DNA of 64,000 bases from Micromonospora echinospora (lineage in GTDB: Bacteria; Actinomycetota; Actinomycetes; Mycobacteriales; Micromonosporaceae), in NCBI RefSeq assembly GCF_014203425.1, contig NZ_JACHJC010000001.1, positions 992,001 through 1,056,000 on the forward strand, written 5' to 3'. Below the pieces are notes generated by a model. That model was given only the letters and a program-made list of their open reading frames with translations. It was not told the DNA's origin and searched no databases. The position numbers and the translations under genes were made by a program. Positions 52,480 through 61,367 of the stretch are shown here, in pieces; the stretch's first letter is position 1, and every line of letters begins with the position of its first letter.

Positions 52480-53022
52480 ATGCGTACGCGCCGGGCGGCA
52501 ACCGCCGGAAAGCTCACGGTGGTCCTGGCCACGCTGGTCCTCGTCGTCGCCGGGTGCGGCGGAGGCCCGAGCCCGCGGGTCTGGGCCGCGTCGGTCTGCC
52601 AGGCGCTCGCGCCGTGGCGCGCGGAGATCTCCAAGCTGACCAGCAGTACCCAGCAGCAGATGACCGCGCAGACCACTCCGATGCAGGCCAAGGAGAACCT
52701 GGTCCGGCTCTTCGCCGGTGCCGAGCAGGCCAGCGAGACGGCCCGGCGCAAGGTCGAGGAGGCGGGCGTGCCGGAGGCCGAGCGCGGCGCCGAGGTGTCC
52801 GCCGGGTTCCTGGGGTCGCTCAGCAAGATGCGCGACGCGTACGGCCGGGCCCGGGACGCCATCGACCAGCTCGACACCGCCCAGGCCGGCCCGTTCTACG
52901 ACGGCGTGCGCGCCGCCGTGGACACGCTCAACAAGGAGTACGACGCGAGCGCGCTGGACACCAGCAAGCTCAACTCGACCGAGCTGAAAGAGGCCTTCGA
53001 CGAGGTCCCGGAGTGTCGCTGA
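52480..53022 (+). CDS. hypothetical lipoprotein
   Basis: A 180-residue predicted lipoprotein. The basic start (MRTRRAATAG) precedes a hydrophobic segment ending in the lipobox VAGC (cysteine about residue 26), and a mostly helical mature region follows (KENLVRLFAGAEQASETARRKVEEAGV, YGRARDAIDQLDTAQAGPFYDGVRAAVDTLNKEYD), typical of small secreted helical-bundle proteins. Cysteines near the start of the mature part and at the C-terminus (VPECR) could pair. ATG 52480 is chosen because it opens the signal peptide. The stop lies 10 bases inside the next gene. Confidence 0.75.
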   Translation: MRTRRAATAGKLTVVLATLVLVVAGCGGGPSPRVWAASVCQALAPWRAEISKLTSSTQQQMTAQTTPMQAKENLVRLFAGAEQASETARRKVEEAGVPEAERGAEVSAGFLGSLSKMRDAYGRARDAIDQLDTAQAGPFYDGVRAAVDTLNKEYDASALDTSKLNSTELKEAFDEVPECR

Positions 53023-53621
53023 CCCCTCCCACCCCGAAACCGGCCCGCCAGCCCTCGCTGTTCTCCACCGAGGCGGCCGATCCCGCGCTGGCGGATCTCG
53101 CCGGCCTGCTCGCCGGGCCGGGTGAGGTGGGGCGGATGGGCGGAACGGCCCGGATCTCCGTGGTGGTGGACGCCGCCTGGCGGGTGCACGTGCTGGTGGC
53201 GGAGCTGGGCGCCCGGGGCGTGCTGGCGAGCTGGGAGCCGACCGAGGACGGGCGGCATCGGGTGCGGACCGCGTACACGAGCATGCTGGCGCCGCTCGCG
53301 CGGGCCTGGCTGCGCGGGGCGGTGAAGCGGCCACCGGCCCGCTTCCACCTGGACGGGCGGCGGCTGCGGCTCTGGGTGGCAGCGGCCGGGACGGCCGAGC
53401 CGGCCGGGTTCCGGCTGCGGCTCGGCGCGGCCGACGAGCCGTCCTGGCCGGTGGTACGCGCCGCGCTGGCGGCGGTGGGCCTGCCGGCCGCGTTCGTGGA
53501 GCCGGACGAGGGCGGGCCCGCGTTCCGGATCGGCGGACGGCGGACGACGCGCCTCGCGGAGCTGGTGGGGGAACGACCGTCGGCCGCGCCGGTGGCGGAG
53601 TGGCCCGGGCCGCACGGCTGA
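53013..53621 (+). CDS. conserved hypothetical protein
   Basis: A 202-residue protein that I do not recognise by function. It begins with a short proline-rich stretch (TPPTPKPARQPSLF), followed by a folded Ala/Arg/Leu-rich region (VGRMGGTARISVVVDAAWRVHVLVAELGARGV, TAYTSMLAPLARAWLRGAVKRPPARFHLDGRRLRLWVAA). No membrane segment, signal or catalytic motif stands out. The GTG start at 53013 overlaps the lipoprotein gene by 10 bases, so the pair is probably co-translated, which suggests a shared envelope-linked role (inference). Confidence 0.72.
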   Translation: MSLTPPTPKPARQPSLFSTEAADPALADLAGLLAGPGEVGRMGGTARISVVVDAAWRVHVLVAELGARGVLASWEPTEDGRHRVRTAYTSMLAPLARAWLRGAVKRPPARFHLDGRRLRLWVAAAGTAEPAGFRLRLGAADEPSWPVVRAALAAVGLPAAFVEPDEGGPAFRIGGRRTTRLAELVGERPSAAPVAEWPGPHG

Positions 53622-53888
53622 CCGCCGGTTGTCCGAACCCGGACACCCGATGCCGGCTCCGCCGAGCTGCGCGATCGTCACAGTGACACGCCTGCCGCCC
53701 TACCCACGGTGTACCGTGACGCCGTCCGGCAGGGTGCGGCCGGCGGTCGCCGGGAGAGCGCCCGTTTGCCGCCCACGAAACCCGGAACGCGGACGGCGCG
53801 TTACGTTGGACATCCGGACCGCCCGTGGTCCGGGTGGCGCAACACGGCCCGAAGCGGGCATGGCGTAGGAGTGAGGTCGGGGAGAGAC

Positions 53889-56708
53889 GTGCCGAGCAAC
53901 GCTGGAACCACCCGTCTGGTCATCGTCGAGTCTCCGGCGAAGGCCAAGACGATCTCGGGCTACCTCGGCCCGGGGTACGTCGTGGAGGCCAGCTTCGGCC
54001 ACGTCCGGGACCTGCCCCGCAACGCCGCCGACGTCCCGGCGAAGTACAAGGGTGAGCCGTGGGCGCGGCTCGGCGTCGACGTCGACAACGGCTTCCACGC
54101 GCTCTACGTGGTCTCGGCCGACCGTAAGCAGCAGATCAGCAAGCTGGTGAAGCTGGCCAAGGAGGTCGACGAGATCTTCCTGGCGACGGATGAGGACCGC
54201 GAGGGCGAGGCCATCGCCTGGCACCTGGTGGAGACGCTCAAGCCCAAGGTGCCGGTCAAGCGGATGGTCTTCCACGAGATCACCAAGCCGGCCATCCAGG
54301 CCGCGGTGGCCAACCCCCGGGAGATCGACCGCGACCTGGTCGACGCCCAGGAGGCGCGGCGCATCCTCGACCGCCTCTACGGGTACGAGGTCTCGCCGGT
54401 GCTGTGGAAGAAGGTCATGCCGAAGCTGTCGGCGGGCCGGGTGCAGTCCGTGGCGACCCGGATCGTGGTCGAGCGGGAGCGCCAGCGGATGGCGTTCCGC
54501 ACCGCCGAGTACTGGGACATCCTGGCCACGCTCGCGGTGGGGAAGCCGGGCGAGGGCCCGCGCACGTTCAACGCCACGCTCGTCGCGCTGAACGGCGACC
54601 GGATCGCCACCGGCAAGGACTTCGAGCCGACCACCGGCAAGGTGCGGCCCGGCGCGGGCGTGGTGCACCTGGACGAGGGCGGCGCCCGAGGGCTCGCCGC
54701 TCGCCTGGCCGACCGGCCGTTCACAGTCACCCGGGTCGAGGAGAAGCCCTACCGCCGCCGCCCGTACGCGCCGTTCATCACCTCCACGCTCCAGCAGGAG
54801 GCGGCCCGCAAGATGCGGTTCTCGTCGCAGCAGACGATGCGCACCGCGCAGCGCCTGTACGAGAACGGCTACATCACCTACATGCGTACCGACTCGGTGA
54901 ACCTGTCCGAGACGGCCATCGCGGCCGCCCGCCGGCAGATCGTCGAGCTGTACGGCGAGCGCAGCGTGCCGCCGGAGCCGCGCCGCTACACCGGCAAGGT
55001 GAAGAACGCGCAGGAGGCGCACGAGGCGATCCGCCCGGCCGGCGACAACTTCCGCACCCCCGGTGAGGTGGCCAAGGAGCTGTCCGCCGAGGAGTTCAAG
55101 CTCTACGAGCTGATCTGGCGGCGCACCATCGCCTCGCAGATGACCGACGCGGTCGGCTCCAGCGTGTCGGTGCGCATCCGCGCCGTCTCCTCCGCCCAGG
55201 AGGAGGCCGACTTCGGCGCGACCGGCAAGACCATCACCGACCCCGGCTTCCTGCGCGCGTACGTCGAGTCCAGCGACGACGAGAACGCCGAGGCCGAGGA
55301 CGCCGAGCGGCGGCTGCCCACGCTGGTCAAGGACCAGCCGCTGACCGCCGACGAGCTGAACGCGCAGGGCCACCACACCCAGCCGCCCGCCCGCTACACC
55401 GAGGCGTCGCTGGTCAAGGCGCTGGAGGAGTTGGGCATCGGCCGGCCCTCCACGTACGCGTCGATCATGCAGACGATCCAGGACCGCGGGTACGTGGTGA
55501 AGCGCGGCCAGGCCATGATCCCGTCGTTCCTGGCGTTCGCGGTGATCGGGCTGATGGAGCGGCACTACCCGCGCCTGATCGACTACGACTTCACCGCCAG
55601 CATGGAGAACGAGCTGGACGAGATCGCCGGTGGTGACCACGCCGCCGTCGACTTCCTCACCTCCTTCTACTTCGGCAGCACCAACGGCACCGGCGACCAG
55701 GCCATCGCGCACGCCGGTGGCCTGAAGAAGCTGGTCACCGAGGACCTCAGCGAGATCGACGCGCGCAGCGTCAACTCCATCCCGCTGTTCACCGACGACG
55801 AGGGCCGCGAGGTCGTCGTCCGGGTCGGCCGGTACGGGCCGTACCTGCAGCGGGCGCTGCCCGGCGAGCAGCAGACGCCGGCGGCCTCGGGTGAGGGCGA
55901 GGAGGGCGGCTCGCAGGGCGACCGGGCGCCGATCCCGGAGGGCCTGGCGCCCGACGAGCTGACCCCGGAGAAGGTGCACGAGCTGTTCCTCGGCGGCGGC
56001 GGTGAGCGCAAGCTCGGCGACGACCCGTCGACCGGCGAGCCGATCCTGCTCAAGTCCGGCCGGTTCGGCCCGTACGTGGCCAGCGGCGAGCGCAAGTCGT
56101 CGCTGCTGCGCTCGCAGACGCCGGACAGCCTCACCCTGGAGCAGGCGTTGCAGCTGCTGCGCCTGCCCCGGCTGATCGGCGTGGCCCCGGACGGCGCCGA
56201 GGTCGTCGCCAACAACGGCCGCTACGGCCCGTACGTCAAGCGCGGTGACGATTTCCGTTCGCTGGACTCGGAAGACAAGATGTTCACCGTCACGCTGGAC
56301 GAGGCGCTGGCGTTGCTGGCGGCCCCGAAGGCCCGCCAGCGCCGGGCCGCCGCGCCGCCGCTGCGGGAGATGGGCAACGACCCGCTCACCGAGAAGCCGC
56401 TGGTGATCAAGGACGGGCGCTTCGGGCCGTACGTCACGGACGGCGAGTTCAACGCGTCGCTGCGGCGCGGGCAGACGCCGGAGGAGCTGACGCTGGAGCA
56501 GGCGTCGGAGATGCTCGCCGAGAAGCGCGCGAAGGGCCCGGCCCCGAAGAAGAAGGCCGCGAAGAAGGCCGCCCCGGCCAAGAAGGCCACGGCGGCCAAG
56601 AAGACGACTGCCGCGAAGAAGACAACGGCCGCCAAGGCCACGGCGGCCAAGAAGGCCCCCGCGAAGAAGGCCGCTCCGAAAAAGGCAACCTCAACCCCGA
56701 ACGACTGA
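53889..56708 (+). CDS. topA: DNA topoisomerase I
   Basis: Type IA topoisomerase that relaxes negative supercoils, 939 residues. The TOPRIM domain has VIVESPAKAKTI at the N-terminus and DEDREGEAIAWH (about 100-112). The catalytic tyrosine is Y331 in ITYMRTDS. Four to five C-terminal TopA_C repeats with GRFGPYV/GRYGPYV patterns replace the zinc fingers of E. coli TopA, and a lysine/alanine-rich tail (KKAAKKAAPAKKATAAKK) is typical of actinobacterial TopA and aids processivity. GTG 53889 is used; the open frame reaches upstream but lacks family residues. A hairpin repeat follows directly. Confidence 0.96.
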   Translation: MPSNAGTTRLVIVESPAKAKTISGYLGPGYVVEASFGHVRDLPRNAADVPAKYKGEPWARLGVDVDNGFHALYVVSADRKQQISKLVKLAKEVDEIFLATDEDREGEAIAWHLVETLKPKVPVKRMVFHEITKPAIQAAVANPREIDRDLVDAQEARRILDRLYGYEVSPVLWKKVMPKLSAGRVQSVATRIVVERERQRMAFRTAEYWDILATLAVGKPGEGPRTFNATLVALNGDRIATGKDFEPTTGKVRPGAGVVHLDEGGARGLAARLADRPFTVTRVEEKPYRRRPYAPFITSTLQQEAARKMRFSSQQTMRTAQRLYENGYITYMRTDSVNLSETAIAAARRQIVELYGERSVPPEPRRYTGKVKNAQEAHEAIRPAGDNFRTPGEVAKELSAEEFKLYELIWRRTIASQMTDAVGSSVSVRIRAVSSAQEEADFGATGKTITDPGFLRAYVESSDDENAEAEDAERRLPTLVKDQPLTADELNAQGHHTQPPARYTEASLVKALEELGIGRPSTYASIMQTIQDRGYVVKRGQAMIPSFLAFAVIGLMERHYPRLIDYDFTASMENELDEIAGGDHAAVDFLTSFYFGSTNGTGDQAIAHAGGLKKLVTEDLSEIDARSVNSIPLFTDDEGREVVVRVGRYGPYLQRALPGEQQTPAASGEGEEGGSQGDRAPIPEGLAPDELTPEKVHELFLGGGGERKLGDDPSTGEPILLKSGRFGPYVASGERKSSLLRSQTPDSLTLEQALQLLRLPRLIGVAPDGAEVVANNGRYGPYVKRGDDFRSLDSEDKMFTVTLDEALALLAAPKARQRRAAAPPLREMGNDPLTEKPLVIKDGRFGPYVTDGEFNASLRRGQTPEELTLEQASEMLAEKRAKGPAPKKKAAKKAAPAKKATAAKKTTAAKKTTAAKATAAKKAPAKKAAPKKATSTPND

Positions 56709-56717
56709 CCCCTCCCG

Positions 56718-56767
56718 AGATCTTGGAAGGAAAGGGCCCCTATGAGGGCCGTTTTCTTCCAAGATCT
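56718..56767. repeat. hairpin repeat, left copy (also a likely topA terminator)
   Basis: AGATCTTGGAAG (56718-56729) pairs perfectly with CTTCCAAGATCT (56756-56767), with an inner GGCCC/GGGCC stem. It sits 10 bases after the topA stop. Its reverse complement nearly equals the element at 57787-57834 (3 differences over the central 32 bases), so the two copies lie in inverted orientation around one gene. Confidence 0.8.
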
Positions 56768-56842
56768 GGTGGTTGTCCACAGGGGCGGCGAAGGAGCCGC
56801 GTCGGGGGCCACCGTGGGTAGGTGGGGAACTCCTGGGCGGGG

Positions 56843-57775
56843 ATGCGGCGGGCTCTGCCGTCGGATGACGCGGACGAACTGACCTGGCTGCTCTTCCGGC
56901 AGGAGGACGTGCTCAGCCTCCAGCAGGCGCGGGCGCACCTGACCCGCAAGGCGATCCGTCACCGGGTGACGACCGGCCGGTGGCGACACGCGCATCGTGC
57001 GGTACTCGTCGCGCACAACGGCCCGGTCGGTCCCGCGCAACTCCGGTGGATCGCGGTACTGGCGGCCGGCCCCACCGCGCTCCTGGGCGGCATGACGGCG
57101 GCTCAGGCGGGCGGGCTGCGGGGGTTCCCGGACCGGGTGGTCCACCTCCTCCTGCCCGCCGCAACCCGTCGATCCCCGCTTCCGACCGGCGTGCTGGCAC
57201 ACCGGACGACACATCTGGCCGAGCGCGACGTGGTGCCGGTCGCAGCGCCACCTCGGACGGCGGTGGCCCGGTCGGTGGTCGACGCGGCGCAGTGGGCGCC
57301 GACCGACATCCAGGCCCGCGCGATCGTCGCGGCTGCCTTTCAGCAACGGCTGGTCGGTGGCGACGACCTGCACGAGGTGGTGGAGCGGATGCCCCGGATC
57401 CGCCGCCGACGGCTGATCCTGTCCACCGCCACCGATGCGGCCGGCGGTGCCCACTCCCTGGGCGAGCTGGACCTGCTCGGTCTCGTGCGCCGCGCCGGCC
57501 TGCCCGAGCCGACGCGCCAGCTGGTCCGCCGTGACGCTGCCGGCCGCCGACGTTATCTCGACGCGTACTTCGAGCAGTGGCGCGTGCACGTCGAGGTGGA
57601 CGGCGGACAGCATCTGGACCCGGCGCACGCATGGGCGGACATGCGCCGGCAGAACGATCTCTGGGTGGAGGGTGATCGTGTCCTCCGGTTCCCCGCCTGG
57701 GTCCTGCGCGCTGACCCCGAAGCGGTGATCGCCCAGCTTCGCGCCGCCCTGCGGGCGGCCGGCTGGCGAGGCTGA
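56843..57775 (+). CDS. AbiEi-like antitoxin-fold / DUF559 nuclease-domain protein
   Basis: A ~310-residue protein with an N-terminal AbiEi-type winged-helix region (LTWLLFRQEDVLSLQQARAHLT, then KAIRHRVTTGRWRHAHRAVLVAH) and a C-terminal DUF559 domain of the PD-(D/E)xK/Vsr-like nuclease fold (RRYLDAYFEQWRVHVEVDGGQHLD, VLRFPAWVLR). The core D-x-x-F and E-V-D-G acidic pattern is intact. This domain pair is common in actinomycetes, often alone; no partner toxin is adjacent. ATG 56843 or GTG 56822 may be the start. A hairpin repeat lies on each side in inverted orientation. Confidence 0.75.
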   Translation: MRRALPSDDADELTWLLFRQEDVLSLQQARAHLTRKAIRHRVTTGRWRHAHRAVLVAHNGPVGPAQLRWIAVLAAGPTALLGGMTAAQAGGLRGFPDRVVHLLLPAATRRSPLPTGVLAHRTTHLAERDVVPVAAPPRTAVARSVVDAAQWAPTDIQARAIVAAAFQQRLVGGDDLHEVVERMPRIRRRRLILSTATDAAGGAHSLGELDLLGLVRRAGLPEPTRQLVRRDAAGRRRYLDAYFEQWRVHVEVDGGQHLDPAHAWADMRRQNDLWVEGDRVLRFPAWVLRADPEAVIAQLRAALRAAGWRG

Positions 57776-57786
57776 GGGTGAGCCGA

Positions 57787-57834
57787 GATCTTGGAAGAAA
57801 ACGGCCCTTATGAGGGCCCTTTCCTTCGAAGATC
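57787..57834. repeat. hairpin repeat, right copy (also a likely terminator for the oxidase gene)
   Basis: GATCTTGGAAG (57787-57797) pairs with CTTCGAAGATC (57824-57834) apart from one mismatch, with an inner GGCCC/GGGCC stem. It starts 11 bases after the stop of the AbiEi/DUF559 gene and ends one base from the stop of the converging oxidase gene. Confidence 0.8.
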
Positions 57835-57835
57835 C

Positions 57836-59143
57836 TCAGGAGCCTAGGACCTGACTCAGGTAGGGGTTCTGGAAAAGGTTGTGGGGGTCCAGGCGGGAGC
57901 GGACGGACTGGAAGTCGGCGAATCTCGGGTAGGCCGTCGCCAGGGACTCCGCGTCGCGCCAGTGCAGCTTGCCCCAGTGCGGTCGGCCGCCCAGCTCGGT
58001 CGCCACCTGCTCGAACGCGCGGAAGTACGGCTCGTACGGCATGCCCACGTACTGGTGCACGGCGATGTACGCCGAGTCCCGCCCGTACGAGTGGGACAGC
58101 CAGATGTCGTCGGCGGCGGTGAACCGCACCTCGACCGGGAACAGCACCTTGAACGGCAGCCGGTCCACGATCCGGCGCAGCTCGGCCAGCGCGGTGGGCA
58201 GCGCCTCGCGCGGCAGCCCGTACTCCATCTCCACGAAACGGACCCGGCGCGGGGTGCAGAAGACGCGGTCGGAGCGGCCGGTGTAGGTGCGTTCGGTGAG
58301 CGCGCGGGCGGAGACGGCGCTGATCGTGGGCGCGAGGGCGGGCACGGCGCGGCCGAGGCGGCAGGCGCCGGCGAAGACGGTGTTGGAGAGGAACTCGTCG
58401 TCGAGCCAGCCGCGCCAGCCGGGCAAGGGCCGGTCGTCGGCGGGTACCCGGTCGTTGGTCTTGACCTGCACCCGGTCGGTGTACGGGAACCAGTAGAACT
58501 CGGCGTGGTCGTGCGTCTCGTACAGGGCGGGCAGGTCGTCGAGCACCTCGGCGAGCGGGGCCGGGCGTTCGTGCGCGCGCAGCACGAAGGCGTCGACGCA
58601 GCGCAGCGTGACCTCGACAAGCACGCCGACCGCGCCGAGCCCGACCCGGGCGGCGTCGAAGACGTCGCGGTTCTCCTCGGCCGAGCAGCGCAGCACCTCG
58701 CCGGTGCCGGTGACGAGCGTCAGCCCGGCCACGAAGGTGGACAGGCAGCCGAGTTTCGCCCCGGTGCCGTGGGTGCCGGTGGAGAGCGCGCCGGCGATGG
58801 TCTGGGCGTCGATGTCGCCGAGGTTCGGCATCGCCAGGCCGTGCCCGGCGAGCAGTTCGTTGAGCGTGTGCAACGTCATCCCAGCCGGTACGGTGACCAG
58901 GCGGCGCGCCACATCGACGCTGACGTCTGTCTCCAGTTCGGCGAGGTCGATGCGGTGCCCGTCGGCCACAGCCGTGGCGGTGAAGGAGTGGCCGCTGCCG
59001 GTGGCCCGGACGGTCCGGCCGGCCGCGGCGGCCTGGCGGACCGCCTCGACGACGTCGGAGACGCTACGCGGGCGCACGGTGAGGAGCGCGGTGCTGTGCT
59101 GGTTGCCGGCCCAGTTGGACCAGGTGGCGGTGGTACCGGTCAT
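57836..59143 (-). CDS. D-arabinono-1,4-lactone oxidase-type FAD oxidoreductase
   Basis: VAO-family flavoenzyme of 435 residues acting on sugar lactones or alditols. The FAD-binding domain has VRATGSGHSFTATAVADG (histidine of the GSGHS loop, the usual covalent-FAD site), GDIDAQTIAGALSTGTHGTG and a C-terminal ALO domain ending in GGRPHWGKLHW and DPHNLFQNPYL. The precise substrate is open (arabinonolactone, gulonolactone or xylitol-type). GAGGAG is 8 bases before ATG 59143. It is divergent from a TetR regulator, and the spacer holds an inverted repeat next to its start. Confidence 0.88.
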   Translation of the reverse strand: MTGTTATWSNWAGNQHSTALLTVRPRSVSDVVEAVRQAAAAGRTVRATGSGHSFTATAVADGHRIDLAELETDVSVDVARRLVTVPAGMTLHTLNELLAGHGLAMPNLGDIDAQTIAGALSTGTHGTGAKLGCLSTFVAGLTLVTGTGEVLRCSAEENRDVFDAARVGLGAVGVLVEVTLRCVDAFVLRAHERPAPLAEVLDDLPALYETHDHAEFYWFPYTDRVQVKTNDRVPADDRPLPGWRGWLDDEFLSNTVFAGACRLGRAVPALAPTISAVSARALTERTYTGRSDRVFCTPRRVRFVEMEYGLPREALPTALAELRRIVDRLPFKVLFPVEVRFTAADDIWLSHSYGRDSAYIAVHQYVGMPYEPYFRAFEQVATELGGRPHWGKLHWRDAESLATAYPRFADFQSVRSRLDPHNLFQNPYLSQVLGS

Positions 59144-59164
59144 CGCGGCCACTCCTCGACATGA

Positions 59165-59183
59165 ATATGAACTGAATTCATAT
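59165..59183. promoter_or_regulatory. inverted repeat, candidate TetR operator
   Basis: ATATGAA (59165-59171) and TTCATAT (59177-59183) are perfect inverted arms around CTGAA, in an AT-rich pocket 22-40 bases upstream of the oxidase start. Size and position suit a TetR-family dimer binding over the oxidase promoter. Confidence 0.55.
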
Positions 59184-59293
59184 CAGGAACGTTGTGCCTG
59201 GTAAATACCGCAATCGAGCCCGGCTCGTTGTACCGGTAGTCACAGACTCGTGACGTGCAGATATGTTCATCCGTCGAAGGGGGGTGGCGCCGA

Positions 59294-59947
59294 GTGTCCA
59301 CACCAGCCGCCACGACCGGGCCGCTGCGTCGGGTACCGGTGCAGGGTCGAAGTGTCGCGCGGGTCCAGCGGATGCTGGACGCCTGCGCCGAGCTCGTCGA
59401 CGAGGTGGGGTACGAAGGGCTGACCACTACCCTGCTCGCCGAGCGCGCCGAGGTGGCGATCGGGTCGGTGTACCAGTTCTTTCCGGACAAGCGGGCCATC
59501 GTGCAGGCGCTGACGCTGCGGACCATGGAGTCCTACCTCCAGCGGCTCGACGAGCGGTTCGCCTCGGACGATCTGACGTACTGGTGGGACGGCGTCGATG
59601 CGGCGATCGACGAGTACATCTCGATGCACCGCACCGTCCCCGGTTTCCGTACCCTGCACTTCGGCGACGTGGTCGACCTGCACCTGCTGGACGACCAGCG
59701 GGACAACAACGGGGTCATCGCGGAGCAGCTCGCCCGCGTGCTCACCGAGCGTTTCGGCCTGGCCGGGGTGCCCGACCTGCGGTTCCACCTGGAGGTCGCG
59801 GTCGAGGCCGCCGACGCCCTGATCAAGCTGGCCTTCCGCCGCCGCACCGACGGCGACGAGCGGGTGCTGGTCGAGGCGAAGGCGCTCATCCGGGAGTACC
59901 TGCACCGGCAGGTCAACGCCCCGGCCGAGGCCGTGTCCCAGGGCTGA
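59294..59947 (+). CDS. TetR-family transcriptional regulator
   Basis: Repressor-type regulator of 217 residues. The N-terminal DNA-binding domain (about 20-70) reads RVQRMLDACAELVDEVGYEGLTTTLLAERAEVAIGSVYQFFPDKRAIV, the canonical TetR helix-turn-helix. The rest is an all-helical ligand/dimer domain with a YxxMHRTVPGFRTLHFGD stretch. GTG 59294 opens the frame; the upstream GAAGGGGGG is a plausible ribosome site. Divergent orientation and the nearby inverted repeat suggest control of the oxidase gene. The ligand is unknown. Confidence 0.88.
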   Translation: MSTPAATTGPLRRVPVQGRSVARVQRMLDACAELVDEVGYEGLTTTLLAERAEVAIGSVYQFFPDKRAIVQALTLRTMESYLQRLDERFASDDLTYWWDGVDAAIDEYISMHRTVPGFRTLHFGDVVDLHLLDDQRDNNGVIAEQLARVLTERFGLAGVPDLRFHLEVAVEAADALIKLAFRRRTDGDERVLVEAKALIREYLHRQVNAPAEAVSQG

Positions 59948-59960
59948 GCGGCACGCCGAG

Positions 59961-59991
59961 CGGCGGGTTCCCGGTGCGCCGGGGCCCGCCG
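59961..59991. terminator. possible bidirectional terminator between TetR and the deaminase gene
   Basis: CGGCGGG (59961-59967) and CCCGCCG (59985-59991) form a 7-bp stem in the 63-base gap between two converging genes. Confidence 0.4.
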
Positions 59992-60010
59992 TCGTCACGC
60001 CGCGGGTGCG

Positions 60011-61219
60011 TCAGAGGAAGGCGTGGCCCTCGCCCCGGTAGGTGGGCACCGTCGCGACCACCGCGTCCCCGTCGACCAGGTGCACCTCGTTGACGTGCTC
60101 GCACATCTCGCCAGCCTTGGCGTGGCGGAACCACACCCGGTCACCGACCCGCAGGTCGTCCGCGGTATCCCCGGCGAGCGGCGTCTGCACCTCACCGGCG
60201 CCCTCCGCGCCGAGCAGCTTCAGGCCGTCCGGCAGCCAGGGCCGGGGCAGCCGGCTGCTCGCCGCCTGGCCGGAGGCGATCCAGCCGCCGCCGAGCACCG
60301 TGGCCAGCCCTGACGCCGGGCGGCGGACCACCGCGCAGGCGAAGAACGCCGCCGGAGTCGGCCGCCAGGCACGGTACGCGTCGAACAGCGTCGGCCCGTA
60401 CAGGCCGGAGCCGGCGGTGACCTCGGTGACCGCGGGGTCGGCGCTGGTGGCGGCCACGCTGCCGGTGCCGCCGCCGTTGACGAACTCCAGGTCGGCGTGC
60501 TCGCGTACCGCGGCGACCGCGACCGAGCGGCGGGCCAGCAGTTCCCGGTACGACCCGCGCTGCGCGACCCGGATCGCCGAGCCGAGCACCGTCTGCCCGG
60601 GCGGCGCGTCACCCAGGCCGGCGATCTGCGCCTCGTACGACATCAGGCCGACCAGCCGAAAGCCCGGCCGCCCGGCGACGGCGGCGGCGAGCGCGCCGGC
60701 CGCCGCGGCGCTGTGCACCGGGGAGCGGCGCACACCGACGTGCACCCGGCCCCGCAGCGGGCGCCAGGAGGCGTCCAGGTCGAGGCAGACCCGCAGCGCG
60801 GGGCGGTGAGCTGGCGGGCAGACCTGGTCGATCAGGTCGAGCTGGGCGGCGTCGTCGACCATCAGCGTCACCGCGTCGGCGAGCGCCGGGTCGGCGGCCA
60901 GCTCGGCGAGGCCGGCCCGGTGCGCCGTCGGGTACGCCACCAGCACGTCGTCGCTGACGCCGGAGCGGGCGAGCCACACCGCCTCGGGCAGGGTGAAGGC
61001 CATCACACCCTGCCAGCCGGGGCGTCCGAGTACGCGGGTCAGCAGCTCGCGGACCCGTACCGACTTGCTCGCCACGCGCAGCGGCTTGCCGTCGGCCCGG
61101 CCGGTCAGCGCGCCGGCGTTGGCGTCGAACGCGGAGAGGTCGACCACCGCGTACGGCGGGTCGAGGTGAGCGGTCGCCCGGTCGAGACGCTCGCGAAGTT
61201 TGTCACGGTCGATGGCCAC
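60011..61219 (-). CDS. PLP-dependent amino acid deaminase/aldolase (fold type III)
   Basis: A 402-residue alanine-racemase-fold enzyme of the D-threonine aldolase/D-serine dehydratase group. The PLP lysine is K52 in RVASKSVRV. FVNGGGTGS and TEVTAGSGLYGPTLFD contribute to phosphate binding, and the C-terminal FRHAKAGEMCEHVNEVHL carries the His/Cys pair used for a metal ion in this family. The reaction is probably removal of ammonia or cleavage of a beta-hydroxy D-amino acid; the substrate is unknown. GTG 61219 is the start. A similar gene near the lactone oxidase is recalled in other actinomycetes. Confidence 0.85.
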   Translation of the reverse strand: MAIDRDKLRERLDRATAHLDPPYAVVDLSAFDANAGALTGRADGKPLRVASKSVRVRELLTRVLGRPGWQGVMAFTLPEAVWLARSGVSDDVLVAYPTAHRAGLAELAADPALADAVTLMVDDAAQLDLIDQVCPPAHRPALRVCLDLDASWRPLRGRVHVGVRRSPVHSAAAAGALAAAVAGRPGFRLVGLMSYEAQIAGLGDAPPGQTVLGSAIRVAQRGSYRELLARRSVAVAAVREHADLEFVNGGGTGSVAATSADPAVTEVTAGSGLYGPTLFDAYRAWRPTPAAFFACAVVRRPASGLATVLGGGWIASGQAASSRLPRPWLPDGLKLLGAEGAGEVQTPLAGDTADDLRVGDRVWFRHAKAGEMCEHVNEVHLVDGDAVVATVPTYRGEGHAFL

Positions 61220-61367
61220 GTCTGCACGCTAACTGTCTGGGCGACAATGCGAAATACCCTCGCGTCTGTCCGGGCTGCGGGCGGTGGTCCCGGCGGCCTA
61301 GGCTCGGCGAGCAGGTGAATGTCGCGCAGGACTACTCCTCCCACGCGACTAGAGTGTTCCACCGGGG

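Noticed and set aside
49915..53646. A 1243-codon minus-strand open frame spanning hppA and the following genes
   Set aside because: It crosses three real genes and two terminators, with low-complexity shadow composition.
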